From Pelargonium nanum (taxonomy: Eukaryota > Streptophyta > Magnoliopsida > Geraniales > Geraniaceae), in NCBI GenBank assembly GCA_036897485.1, contig JAYMTF010000033.1, positions 1 through 64,000 on the forward strand: a stretch of 64,000 bases of DNA, given 5' to 3'. The translations under genes and the position numbers were made by a program. The notes beneath the pieces are model-generated. The model saw only the letters and a list, made by a program, of their open reading frames with translations. It did not search any database and was not told where the DNA came from. This document shows positions 1 to 9,919 of the stretch, one piece after another. Positions within the stretch are counted from its first letter, which is position 1; each line of letters begins with the position of its first letter.

Positions 1-139
1 GCTCATGAGCTTGTTTGACCAGCTCATGAGCTAATCCAAACACCCTCTAAATGTAAAGGGAAAAATATTCAACTCCAAATGCATCAAGACTTTTATTTCA
101 AAGCAAAGAGCAGATAGCTTCTTTTACGTTTAGCAAATA
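1..139. other. window start, no gene seen
   Basis: This AT-rich stretch at the window edge has no convincing reading frame or RNA gene on either strand. It ends at the Stowaway-like element that follows. Confidence 0.5.
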
Positions 140-337
140 CTCCCTTCGTCTCAAAATGAGTATCCTGTTTTTATTTTTTACAAAAATTAAGAATTACCAG
201 ATAATTTAATGTGTTTTCAATATTACCCTCATTTTCCCACCTACACCCCATGTGCAGTTCAGATTGGGGTTATGGGAAAAACAATAATATAATAACCTAA
301 AAATAGAAACGAGGCACTCATTTTGGGACGGAAGAAG
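140..337. mobile_element. Stowaway-like MITE (Tc1/mariner type)
   Basis: The left end reads CTCCCTTCGTCTCAAAATGA and the right end is its inverted partner, TCATTTTGGGACGGAAGAAG. A TA dinucleotide lies on both sides (138-139 and 338-339). CTCCCTNCGTCC ends with a TA target duplication define plant Stowaway MITEs. It is about 200 bp, non-coding and non-autonomous. Confidence 0.75.
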
Positions 338-344
338 TATATGA

Positions 345-1817
345 GACACCAAAAATGTAAAATCACTCGTTGGAAATCATGCATGCCAAATTTCCAACAA
401 GTCCAATTACACATTTCAATTTCAATGACTTCAAGAACATACAAACAATGATCAAAATAACGATGCACCGTAGAATCAAACCTCAGAGCCTAACTGAATT
501 CGAACAGAAACAGAAATGTAACCTCAATCCAAGACTATGATCATGATTCATGAACCCCATCGAACAATACAAACAAGGATCGGAGGAGGACGGGATGACG
601 TACAAAAAAAACAGTCAGCTTCTGGTTGAAGGGTGCAACAATGCTGATAAGTTAGACTAGAAACATGTTTTGAGGACAAAGTAGAAACTGATAACACACA
701 ACATATAAACACTGATGTAATGAAGGCACATTAAACTAATTATTCATGATCACACATAAAGCTCACAATTCGTTCGTGTGTGACATGTTCGTGTTGTAAC
801 GAAGGCTGACCGTGTGCCGATGTACCAACACGAACACGACACTTTTAGCAATCATGAGCACATAACAGACACAAACACCAACATGTCTAAGAACACATAG
901 CATGGCAAGTTTAACTAAAAACGACACAACACATTTTGCATGACAGGACCAACACGATAGGCACAACACAGCCCAAATTGATTCAACATCACAAATTTAA
1001 CCTATTTAACGTAACTATGTTAACTAACACACACACACACAAAGAATCATAAACTATAAAACTAGCTAGAGTCCTTAAGAACTAATTTACTAGTACAACA
1101 CCTAAGTACGCATGTAAGGCGTCTCACAGCATGAGTATGTTTTCGAGGCTCAACACAAGCAGGAGTCAATTGTTAAATGTGTTAGATATTCCAACAATTA
1201 CAAAATTAGCGAGCCCAACAAGCTTATTTCGCTTCGTATAGTGTGTCGAGACATGAATTGGACACAGTTGTTAACAAATTACAATAACTTTATGAAAATG
1301 TATATGGAACTCATTCTAGGTACATCAGAGAGCATTGAACTAATTATTCAAGATCACATACCAGAACAATTGTCGACAAATTACAATTTAATTATATAGC
1401 AAATGAATATCATATCAAGAGCATGTACTTTCTCATGCAAAAATTTATCAACAATCCAAAGATTCAATATTCCTATCTGATTCCACAGATCAATAAAACT
1501 GAAACCGATTCAAAAAATCAGAGAGCGGGAGAGACACAACCTCATATAGGCGCAAATCGTTTCAACAACTGCTTACCAGACACCCCGAGAGCTGCCGCCA
1601 TCCCTCCGAGCGCTTCGGCCACCACCGCCGACCTCACTCCGTTAGCAGCTCTATACACAGCTCCAGTAGCCAAACCAGCGGCCACGCTGCTCCAAATGTC
1701 ATCCCTATCAGTAACGCTCACGACTGCGCTCTCCATTCCAGCGTATATCAAGCCTATAACCCCGACTCGGTTTCCCCAAACCCTACCGGAGTGTCCCGAA
1801 GCATTGAGGATCCGATT
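345..1817. repeat. truncated copy of a tandem duplication (TIM23 3' part and flank)
   Basis: This stretch aligns in order with 1985-3986, including the last half of TIM23 and all of its 3' flank. Shared landmarks include GAGCATTGAACTAATTATT near 1330 and 3490, and GAGCATGTACTTTCTCATGC near 1420 and 3595. Similarity stops inside the TIM23 reading frame at about 1817. The other copy has about 450 extra bases (about 2450-2905), so one copy has gained or lost DNA since the duplication. Confidence 0.8.
1542..1817 (-). pseudogene. TIM23 3' fragment, 5'-truncated duplicate
   Basis: The minus strand encodes about 90 residues nearly identical to the C-terminal half of the TIM23 protein at 3711-4253, ending in the same [10 protein letters not shown] tail ([10 protein letters not shown] in the full copy). 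Only a few residues differ and no stop interrupts the match. The N-terminal half, including start codon, intermembrane-space part and first membrane segment, is absent, because the match ends at a duplication breakpoint and continues into unrelated AT-rich DNA. A 99-residue ORF begins at an ATG in that unrelated DNA, but I see no promoter and treat it as non-functional. Confidence 0.8.
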
Positions 1818-1984
1818 ATAAATATATGTAAGACCCAACACACATGCCGAATTAATAATCCATCATCAAAGCCCATTTGGGTAAGACCGTTAGTGTCCAA
1901 TGGGCTCCCATTTGACCAAAATACATAGTTCTAATTTATTCTTAGAACACACAGCTTATTTTACAATTGCAGCAAAGATATGAG

Positions 1985-3986
1985 ATAGCAAAAATGTAAG
2001 ATCAATTATTGGAAATCATCCATTCTAACAAGTCCAATTACACATTTCAGTTTCAATGTCTTCAAGAATATACAAACAATGATCAAAATTTAGTTTCCAG
2101 GCAATTAAGCAATCAATGCACTGCAGAATGAAAACCATAGAGCCCAATTGAATTCGTATGATGACCATTTACACCTAAAGCCACATCGGTTGTTAACAAA
2201 TTACTTGAAACAGAAACACGAATGTATCCTCAATCCGAGACTATGACCATGAACCCCATCTAACAATACAAACAACTACTTATAGTCACTCAACAACAAG
2301 ACAAAGATGGATCAGAGGACATGATGACATACAAAAAAACAGTTAGCTTCTGGTTGAGGGGCGCACGTGCGCAACAACAATGCTGATATGTTAGACTAGA
2401 AACATCAAAATCGGGTTTTGGGAACAAAGTATAAACTGATAACACTGATATAAAATTATACCACTCATATCAAAGTCACTGGAAGCCCAATTACATTCAT
2501 TCAAGGCCGCATTACTTGGAATGTATATAATGAAGCTCATAACAAAAGCAATAAATACATATATGTACTTGCTTCCTCATAAGATAACCTTCATGCATCA
2601 ACACATATCTCTCATATACATTCATCAATAAAAATTTATGGGAAAACAAAATAACTTCATCAACATAATGTGTAAAATCATTTCAATGGCTACGGCAAAA
2701 CAGAGTGCAATTGGCCCTAATAGCCAACAACCACTCTGAAAGAATGCAAATACTCTCCTATCAGGGTTCCAACTTCCTCTCACATGGACTCCAACACTAA
2801 AGTGGCAGCCCACAGTACACATTCTTATTCTTTTCGAACATAATTGTCCACTATTGTAGGAGACTCCTGCTTGAACATCAAAAAGATGGAACTCATTCCA
2901 TTTACTTCAAGGCACATTAAACTAATTATTCAAGATCACACAGAGCTCACAATTTGTTCATTCTTGATGTGTTCGTGTCACACTAAAGGTTGACCGTGTG
3001 CTGATGGACCAACACGAACATGACACTTTTAGCAATTGAGAACACAAACATGTTTATGACCACATGACAATCACAAACACCAACATGTCTATGAACACAT
3101 AGCATGACAAGAACAACACAGTTACACAGCCCAAATCGATTCAATATCACATATTTAACCTATTTGATGTAACAATGTCAACTAACACACACAAAAAAAT
3201 CATATAAACTATAAAACTAGCTAAAGTTCTTAAGAATTAATTTACTAGTACAACCCATAAGTGTGCATGTAAGAGGTCTCACAGCATGAGTATGCTTTTG
3301 AGACTCAAAACGAACAGGAGTCAATTGTTAAATGCGTTAGGTACTCCAATGCAAACACGACTAAAAAATTAGTGAGCCCAAACAAGCTTATTTCGTGTCA
3401 TATAGTGTGTTGAGACATGAATTGCGCACAATTGTTAACAAATTACAATATAATTATAACAAAAAAAGAATATGGAACTCATTCTAGGTACGCCAAAGAG
3501 CATTGAACTAATTATTGAAGATCACATATCGTAACAATTGTCGACAAATTACAACATAATTATATTGCAAATGAATATCATATCATATCAAGAGCATGTA
3601 CTTTCTCATGCCAAATTTATCAACAATCCAATAATTTCAATATTCCTATCTGATTCCACAGATCATCAAAACTGAAACCGATTCAAAAAATCAGAGAGAG
3701 AGACACAACCTCATATCGGCGCGTATCTTTTCAACAACTGCTTCCCAGACACCCCTATAGCCGCCGCCATCCCTCCGAGCGCTCCGGCCACCGCCGCCGA
3801 CCTCACTCCATTCGCAGCTCTGTACACAGCTCCGGTAGCCAAACCAGCGGCCACGCTGCTCCAAACATCATCCCTATCGGTAGCGCTCACGACCGCGCTC
3901 TCCATTCCGGCGTATATCAAGCCTATAACCCCGACTCGATTCCCCCAAACCCTACCGGAGTGACCCGAAGCGTTGAGGATCCGATT
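1985..3986. repeat. parent copy of the tandem duplication, TIM23 side
   Basis: This is the partner of 345-1817. It contains the 3' half of the functional TIM23 gene and its downstream DNA. The spacer 1818-1984 belongs to neither copy. Within both copies (about 760-1015 and 2950-3175) lies a degenerate repeat rich in CGTGTT and AACACGA words, resembling the hAT-like elements elsewhere in the window. Confidence 0.75.
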
Positions 3987-4253
3987 GGCGCGGAGCTTCA
4001 TGGTGTCACCAGCCTCCATCGATCGGACGCCGGAGACGAAACCAACGGCGCCGCCGGTGACGGATCCGGCGAGATACGCGCATCCGGTGTAGAAGGTGAG
4101 GTTCTCGCCCCAGGATCGGCGCTGCTTGGCGGATTCTTCGGCGAAGAGGAACTCCGGCGAGGTCGGGAGCTCGTAAATGGCCTTGTACGGACCTTGGAGA
4201 TCTTGGTACGGATTGTAGATCCGCTTATCAGAGCGTTTCGTGTTCGATTCCAT
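3711..4253 (-). CDS. TIM23: mitochondrial import inner membrane translocase subunit TIM23
   Basis: This single-exon gene encodes 180 residues of the Tim17/Tim22/Tim23 family. The TIM23 complex carries presequence proteins across the mitochondrial inner membrane. The N-terminus is a hydrophilic stretch of about 50 residues ([20 protein letters not shown] region), which in plant TIM23 faces the intermembrane space. Several Gly-rich membrane segments follow from about residue 55, with the conserved core [15 protein letters not shown] near 127-141. Length and lack of introns fit Arabidopsis TIM23 isoforms, which are about 188 residues. The start is the first ATG in frame, followed by GAATCGAAC. 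The gene lies beside its own truncated duplicate (1542-1817). The paralogue number (1, 2 or 3) cannot be told from the sequence. Confidence 0.92.
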   Translation of the reverse strand: MESNTKRSDKRIYNPYQDLQGPYKAIYELPTSPEFLFAEESAKQRRSWGENLTFYTGCAYLAGSVTGGAVGFVSGVRSMEAGDTMKLRANRILNASGHSGRVWGNRVGVIGLIYAGMESAVVSATDRDDVWSSVAAGLATGAVYRAANGVRSAAVAGALGGMAAAIGVSGKQLLKRYAPI

Positions 4254-5168
4254 GGCTGTGATCGATCAATTCGACGATTCTAGGGTTAGGGTTTGAGCGG
4301 AGAGAGAGAGAGGTGTGTGGTTTTTGTGAAGACGAGTTCGGTGGAGGAGGATTCTAGAAAGGCTTCGAAATTGGAACGACGAGTGAGTCAAACTCAACGG
4401 CGTCGTTTTCGGTTCTGCCACGTGAGTCTTCAATGACTGTGCGAGTGCGAGACGCTTCTGATCTAGTTTAATACGACGTCGCATAGTGGAATGGAAAGAG
4501 AATCGTGAGTAAGTTACTAGTTCTTCTTTCAATTTAAGAGTAAGAACCTACCCTCGAACTTAAGACCTTAAGAGAAGCAAGTGTAGACTATAAGATTTCA
4601 GATTTGAAAAATATGAATCCGAATAGGAACCCGTGATAATACTTTAATTTAATACAACTTGTCACTAAATCAATTCGGGTCCAAATAATTAAAAAGCCAT
4701 TGAAATTGTGTAATATATGTGAATTTTATTGCGCCAACTAATACAAAAAACACCAAAAAAAAACACGAGTAGAATTACAATGAACTACTGATGCAAAAAC
4801 AGAGAACCATAAGCACGAAATTCCCAGCACTTAGACGAAAAATCATGACACAAGTTTGTTTATCGGATCATAATCAACAATGGAATCGTCATAGTCCCTA
4901 GTTGTTAAATTGCATCTTTGATCAATTGCTTCACTATATCTGCAGTGGAGTGAGGGGTGTTTGTAGTAGAAACAAAATGATGCTCCACAAACACATGGAA
5001 ATGTAGCCACACTGCCTAGATACCGTTGAATTACGACTTGTTTACTTGCGCCAATAAACTGAGTTACTAAGCTAATGCTGCTTGACCGAACACAATCCTA
5101 GTGAATTTGACGGTGTGGACGTTATCTCTTTGGTCGATGCAGCGAGTGAAAAATAGGAGACTCGGTCC
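4254..5168. other. TIM23 upstream region and 3' flank of the membrane-protein gene
   Basis: Positions 4254-4560 are the upstream region and probable 5' leader of TIM23; the GAGA-rich stretch near 4300-4312 fits a plant 5' UTR. No clear TATA box is seen. Positions 4930-5085 recur almost unchanged at 6180-6295, so they are the 3' flank of a locally duplicated unit. I see no further gene. Confidence 0.55.
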
Positions 5169-5813
5169 CTAGGCTTCATAGGCAAAAGCTAAGAACATAC
5201 TCCCCTTTATCATTCGTTGGGTGTGGCAATGCATCACAAATTGAATGACGACGAGAAAAGTTGTAACTTTCTCATTTCGATCTTCAAGATTGAATGACAT
5301 TGCAATTAACAGATGAGTAATGCATATGCTAAAACAAACCAAACACGGGAAAACCACAATATCGAGGGTGGATTTAATGTTATACGATGAGAAATAGTAT
5401 GCTATTCCCATAGCCACACCAACGACGACATATGTAAACAAAACCCAGAATGAGAATCCTCTGGTGACCTTGCCCATGTGCCAGACCATGAGGGAGGTAA
5501 CAACAGCAATGGAGACCAACAACATATTGTAGCCATGAAATGAGTGCGACATCCATTGATGTATGGACGACACAAACCCCCCTTCTTCTTTCTTCTTCGT
5601 CTCATCTTTGTCGTAGCGATACAGAAAGTATCCTACGGTGGAAACCAAATAAGTGCTCCGATCGACCACAATAGATGGAGTGCGTAGTTTTCCCCGGTGA
5701 ATCCTCCTCCTTAGGCTGCCCCTAATGGATTTGATATTGTGTCTCCACCGAGCTGGAGCTGGCCTCCGACTTAGAAGCGTCAAACGCCATCGAAGCATCA
5801 TATTTTTGCCCAT
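5169..5813 (-). CDS. unrecognised multi-pass membrane protein (orphan family, intact copy)
   Basis: This open frame of 214 residues starts MGKNMMLRWRLTLL. The first 65 residues are very basic (SRRPAPARWRHNIKSIRGSL) and could be an organelle-targeting or cytosolic region. About four hydrophobic segments follow: near 97-112 (LLVSIAVVTSLMVW), 121-140 (FWVLFTYVVVGVAMGIAYYF), 150-173 (LDIVVFPCLVCFSICITHLL) and a weaker one near 183-192. I do not recognise the family. A paralogue decayed by frameshifts lies at 7186-7760, and conservation between them (YYFSSYNIKS against YFFASYRVKT) supports a real protein family. A TATA-like site lies about 130 bp upstream of the ATG. Whether it is expressed is unknown. 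Confidence 0.6.
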   Translation of the reverse strand: MGKNMMLRWRLTLLSRRPAPARWRHNIKSIRGSLRRRIHRGKLRTPSIVVDRSTYLVSTVGYFLYRYDKDETKKKEEGGFVSSIHQWMSHSFHGYNMLLVSIAVVTSLMVWHMGKVTRGFSFWVLFTYVVVGVAMGIAYYFSSYNIKSTLDIVVFPCLVCFSICITHLLIAMSFNLEDRNEKVTTFLVVIQFVMHCHTQRMIKGSMFLAFAYEA

Positions 5814-5941
5814 TCACCTCCTTCAAAAAATAGATTTCTCCTATTCTTCGGTGTAGTAGAACACATTTCAATTTCAATGGTATGATCCACCATTTTGCTC
5901 CAATTGGAAATTCTTAGAGCTATTGTGAATCATAGGCAAAC

Positions 5942-5951
5942 ATATATAGAG
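5942..5951 (-). promoter_or_regulatory. TATA box candidate for the membrane-protein gene
   Basis: The minus strand reads CTCTATATATG about 130 bp upstream of the ATG at 5813. That is a normal TATA position if the leader is about 100 bp. This is inference from motif and spacing only. Confidence 0.4.
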
Positions 5952-6179
5952 AGGAAATGTGGCACATAAGCAATTCATGCCCCTCTCCCTCTCTCGAACA
6001 GTCTATTGGGGTCGACCCAAAAACACAGTCAACCATATATTGAGAGAGGTCGACTGCGTGCTTTGTTCTGTTAGAGTAACCGTTTTGCTATGGGGCCATC
6101 CTGCCACATCATCACTACGTTGCCGTCATTTGCAACATATTGAGCAGTCGCTTTACTATACATGCATGGCTTATACTGT

Positions 6180-6295
6180 TTGTAGTAGAAACAAATTGAC
6201 TCTCCACAAACACATAGAAATGTAGCCACATTGCCTTGATATTGCTTAATTATGACTTGTTTACTTGCGCCAATAAACTGAGTTACTAAGCTAAT
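6180..6295. repeat. duplicated 3' flank of the orphan membrane-protein unit
   Basis: This segment repeats 4965-5085 with few changes; both contain TTTACTTGCGCCAATAAACT followed by GAGTTACTAAGCTAAT. The match breaks exactly where the LTR-like sequence begins, so the element inserted into the duplicated copy after the duplication. Confidence 0.75.
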
Positions 6296-6724
6296 TGTCA
6301 CGGACCGAGTGTACGTGACACAAAAATTCTATTCATACGGCTTGTACATGTGAATCTCATGTGCAAGATGAATATTATAACAAATAGCCCAAAAACACAA
6401 GTCCAAGCCCAAACCTTTCAAGACCCAACCCAAATAAATTTCTTACATTTTGTGAAAGTTTCTAGGAATGTAGAGAATAATTCATAATTACTTATAATTT
6501 GTAGAATATTCTAGAGGAACAATCCTAGCCGTAAATTATAATATTGTACTTTAGATTCTAGCCATTAATTTTGTAAGTCTTCTTGTATAAATAGGTGAGA
6601 GTTTCATTTGCCTAAACCATCCCTACATTTTGTAAACTTCTCTTAAGTGAAATAAACATTCTTTTATGCATTTCATTCATACTTGGTTGACTTAGACTAG
6701 CACGTTCCAAATAGAACAACGGCA
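6296..6724 (+). mobile_element. solo-LTR-like sequence (LTR retrotransposon fossil)
   Basis: It begins TGTCACGGACCGAG at the breakpoint of a local duplication. It carries a promoter-like TATAAATAGG near 6586-6595 and an AATAAA-type signal near 6651, in the order expected of an LTR. No internal protein-coding part is present, so it looks like a solo LTR, probably of an LTR retrotransposon (Copia-like by size and layout, uncertain). The 3' border is approximate and I could not fix a target duplication. Age cannot be estimated without its pair. Confidence 0.45.
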
Positions 6725-6736
6725 CCGAAATCGTGA

Positions 6737-7000
6737 GTGATTGCGACATTGCCTTTGCAATCTCATGATCCAACCGCTCTTATAGCTGGGTTCGCGCTTC
6801 TTTTCTCGATCATGGAATCTCCTGGGAGATCGCGCGCTACGAGGATTCTTGCCATGATCGAATTCGCTATATTGCCAATAGGATGGATGATGATGGTAGC
6901 GACGATGCATGAGGCCGACTATATTACAGTTGTAGATCCGAGAGACACATTGAGCATTATATTTGCTACTGAACTCTGTTTTTCACGGGCAATTATCTAG
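6737..7000 (-). pseudogene. remnant of another copy of the orphan membrane-protein gene
   Basis: The minus strand around 6930-7000 matches the start region of the decayed copy at 7670-7740; both have GAGACACA-TG followed by CT and CTTTTTCTCA/CTGTTTTTCACG words. In translation both give a short VSLGS peptide. The rest of this remnant is too decayed to align by eye. It lies just beyond the LTR-like insertion and probably belongs to the same duplicated unit as 6180-6295. Confidence 0.4.
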
Positions 7001-7185
7001 GTCCTACTGATAATTATTAAGCTTTACTTCAAGGGAAAGTCGTGGATCTCTATACTTGTCCCAAATGTGGGTGTGTTTTTGATCTCTGATGTGATTTGCT
7101 TTCTTGGTCGTCCCGCGATACTTTCCCAAATGTGGATATTGTCTTTGGGATTGATACATCTCGAAAAGAACAGCAGGCTTATGCC

Positions 7186-7760
7186 CTAGGCTGCATAAGC
7201 GGAGTACAGATACAGACTCACTTTAATCATGCGATGTGCATTGCAGTGAAGGAAGAATTGCAAGGTCAGAAATATTTTGCGATGGCTTTGGCACTTCGTT
7301 GATTTGGCCGGAAAACATTGCAACGAGAAGGTATGTGATGAAGATAGAAAAACAAACGAGGATGGAAAACAATGATGCCTAATTTTGTTTTGACCCTATA
7401 GGATGCAAAGAAATAACATATTCCCAAACCAACACCAAGGAGGATGGAAATAGCCAGAATAGAGGCCGAAAACCACTTTTTCACTCTTCCATGGCAGAAG
7501 AAGGTCAAGAGGGAGAGGATCAAAGCAATAAGCACCAGAAGACCGCTATATCCGGCAGGGGATGCGGGAAGAAAGAGATTATTTGTCATACAAATGCTTC
7601 TGCATACGGCCACCCACAAGGTTAGACTGGAGAAATCGATTTTGGTGGTGTCTTTGTATAAATTGTTCGATCCCAGAGACACACTGTCATTCATATGTGC
7701 AACTAGACTATGCTTTTCTCATACGATAATCCAAGTAGTGGTCATCAGGGCTATGCTTTT
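7186..7760 (-). pseudogene. decayed paralogue of the orphan membrane protein
   Basis: The frame opening at 7694 gives hydrophobic segments related to 5169-5813: GYSGLLVLIALILSLL against GYNMLLVSIAVVTSLM, then GICYFFASYRVKTKLGIIVF against GIAYYFSSYNIKSTLDIVVF. Near 7390 the homology moves to the next frame (VCFSIFITYLLVAM against VCFSICITHLLIAM). Near 7265 it moves again (FFLHCNAHRMIK against FVMHCHTQRMIK), ending at a TAG at 7186-7188 where the intact copy also stops. Two frame changes make this a pseudogene of the host family. The match includes the C-terminus, so the family's true end is confirmed. Confidence 0.7.
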
Positions 7761-7829
7761 TAGTCCTGCGAGCTTCTTAATTAATTGCCCGTTAAAAGTA
7801 CTAGAAGAAAAATGTAAGTAATCGAACGA

Positions 7830-9919
7830 CACGTTAAATATGGGAGAATTCTTGGACCTTCGATCATGTAGATACTCAAACTCACACTACTAAACACTTG
7901 TAATCTTTAAATATAAATTGACTTTGTTAATTTTAATTGAGGAGTTTTTCGGCCTATTAATAGCATCAATGAAAAAATATACATGGTTGATATCTATGCA
8001 CCTAAAAGTGTTTCTACGGGTTGGATCGTCTCAACAACTTAGCACAATGTAGTTACATATCACATATCACATTCTAGATGCAGAATTTACACACTTATTG
8101 TACCAAACCACATAACTAATAAAAAATTTACTAAAAAGTTCATATTAACATTTGGGTTCAATTGATGAACAAAGGAGTCGACCTGATTTTCAAGCTCTGG
8201 ACATGGGTCGGCTGATTTTCAAGTCCCAATTTGGTTCTAACGTTGGTGTCTTGACCCAATTTAGTTTTTAAATTCTTTTGAACAAAAAATAGTATTTGAA
8301 CTTTCGTGTTTTGTCCCAATTTAGTCCATAAACTTTTTTTGTCCCGAAATGGTCTCTAAATTTTCACATATTGACCCAAAATGGTTATTCCCCTTAGAGC
8401 TTGTATCAAAAGTTTAAGGATGAAATTGGTCAATATTTGAAAGTTCAGGGATCATTTTAGAACAAAAAAAAAATTAGGGACCAAACTGAGTTAAAACACC
8501 AAAGTTCAAGGACTGCTTTTTGTTAAAAAAATTCAGGACCAAATTGGGGCAAAACATCAAAATTTGGGGATCAAATTAGATCTTTTACCTTGGTTGATAA
8601 AAGCATCAAAAAGTAATGTTACGATGAGTAACGGTTGTAACTATGGTTTACTCATATTACCCCTACATACTTAGCACTTATTGCACATGTATATTTAGAA
8701 CTTTTTCTCCGTTAAATTACCTATATGAACTTTTTTTCTAAGCAATGCTATGTGTACAAAATTTTGTACAAAATGAGGTGTCAATCATCTAGATATGACA
8801 CATCAAATATTTTGATGATGAGTTGTACGAATTAAAATCAGTCGAGTATACAATATGTCTTATAAGTCGGGCGCTCCGCGCCAAAAATTCATGGGATGGT
8901 GGTAATATCATATGTGTTGGGTTATTATTCGTTTAAACTTCATATTTAACCAAAAAATAAAAAAATAATGCTTGCCACATAGACTGACAACAAACATTTC
9001 TCTTTTCTCCCTTGTTATTGTGTTCTTCAGTGTTTGAAGTTTTTGGCAGCCGAAAACTTTAAGTGTTGCCGAAATCTGTTTTTGTTTTTTGCTGGTTTTG
9101 AATTTTTTTTTTTCCCGAAATTTGAATTCAAGAACACATTCTTAATTAAAAACACAAAAACTCAAAAACAAATCTCAAACTAAGCTCATACCAATCTTAA
9201 TGAAATTATTTTCATCAAAAGCAAACTAAAATTTACAAATCTCAAACCCCAAATCAAATCAAAATCTAACTAAAATCAAACCAAACTTATATCAAACAAA
9301 AAATCATCCCAAACCAAGCTATGGCCATCGTCGTTCACGGCCACCGTTGGTGGTTGTTGTTGTGGCAGATCCGACAATGAAACGATGGAGCTAGTCGGAG
9401 CAGATGGAGTTGTGCAGTTCTCGTCGTGGGCGGATGGAGGGAGACGATGGGAACAGTAGAAGCCTTGCGCGCACACCAATAAAAAATATATACCGCGAAT
9501 TTACACTGCACTGCAATCCTTAACAGCACCTTAACTTACTATCAAAGCATAACTCGTTATCTTAACCAGAGAGCCCGCAATTTGTTATCTGCAAAATTCA
9601 AGAAATTGACGCCGCTTTAAAAATCAAAAGCAGTCATCAGCACCTTTAATTCAGTCGTTTTAGCACGTTACACCTGCTAATGAATGAATGAACTTTCGGA
9701 TTGTCAAAAAAAAAAAAAAACATTCCCAATAATTCTAAAAGTGCACAAAAGAGTACAGCACATTTCAGCTGTGCAATATCATATTATATATTGCAATACA
9801 AATTAGAGCTTAACTTGCAACACAAGAAAACAAAATTGAGGTCCATTCAAAGCTAACCAGTCCACAATCTTTCAAATCCAAAACCCATCAGTCTCACTTT
9901 CAACCCTAGAAACCACCAC
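7830..9919. other. intergenic, foldback repeat and AT-rich DNA
   Basis: Between the orphan family and RPA49 I see a foldback-like repeat (8230-8585), a palindromic GTACAAAATTTTGTAC near 8754, and a run of A at 9706-9721 that may be the tail of a decayed retroposon. Short frames near 9276-9529 have no codon pattern that I trust. Confidence 0.5.
8230..8585. repeat. foldback repeat made of CCAATTTAGT/ACCAAATTG words
   Basis: The left half repeats phrases such as TTGTCCCAATTTAGTCCATA, and the right half carries the inverted form, ACCAAATTGGGGCAAAACA. The arms are imperfect and face each other around about 8390. Such foldback repeats are common non-autonomous elements in plants. Class and exact ends are undetermined. 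Confidence 0.55.

Noticed and set aside
1423-1821. 132-residue plus-strand frame
   Set aside because: It is antisense to the TIM23 fragment and has no features of its own.
9276-9529. Minus-strand ORFs of 64-67 residues with a short poly-A further on
   Set aside because: Two frames overlap, no domain is visible and I cannot show a retroposed gene.
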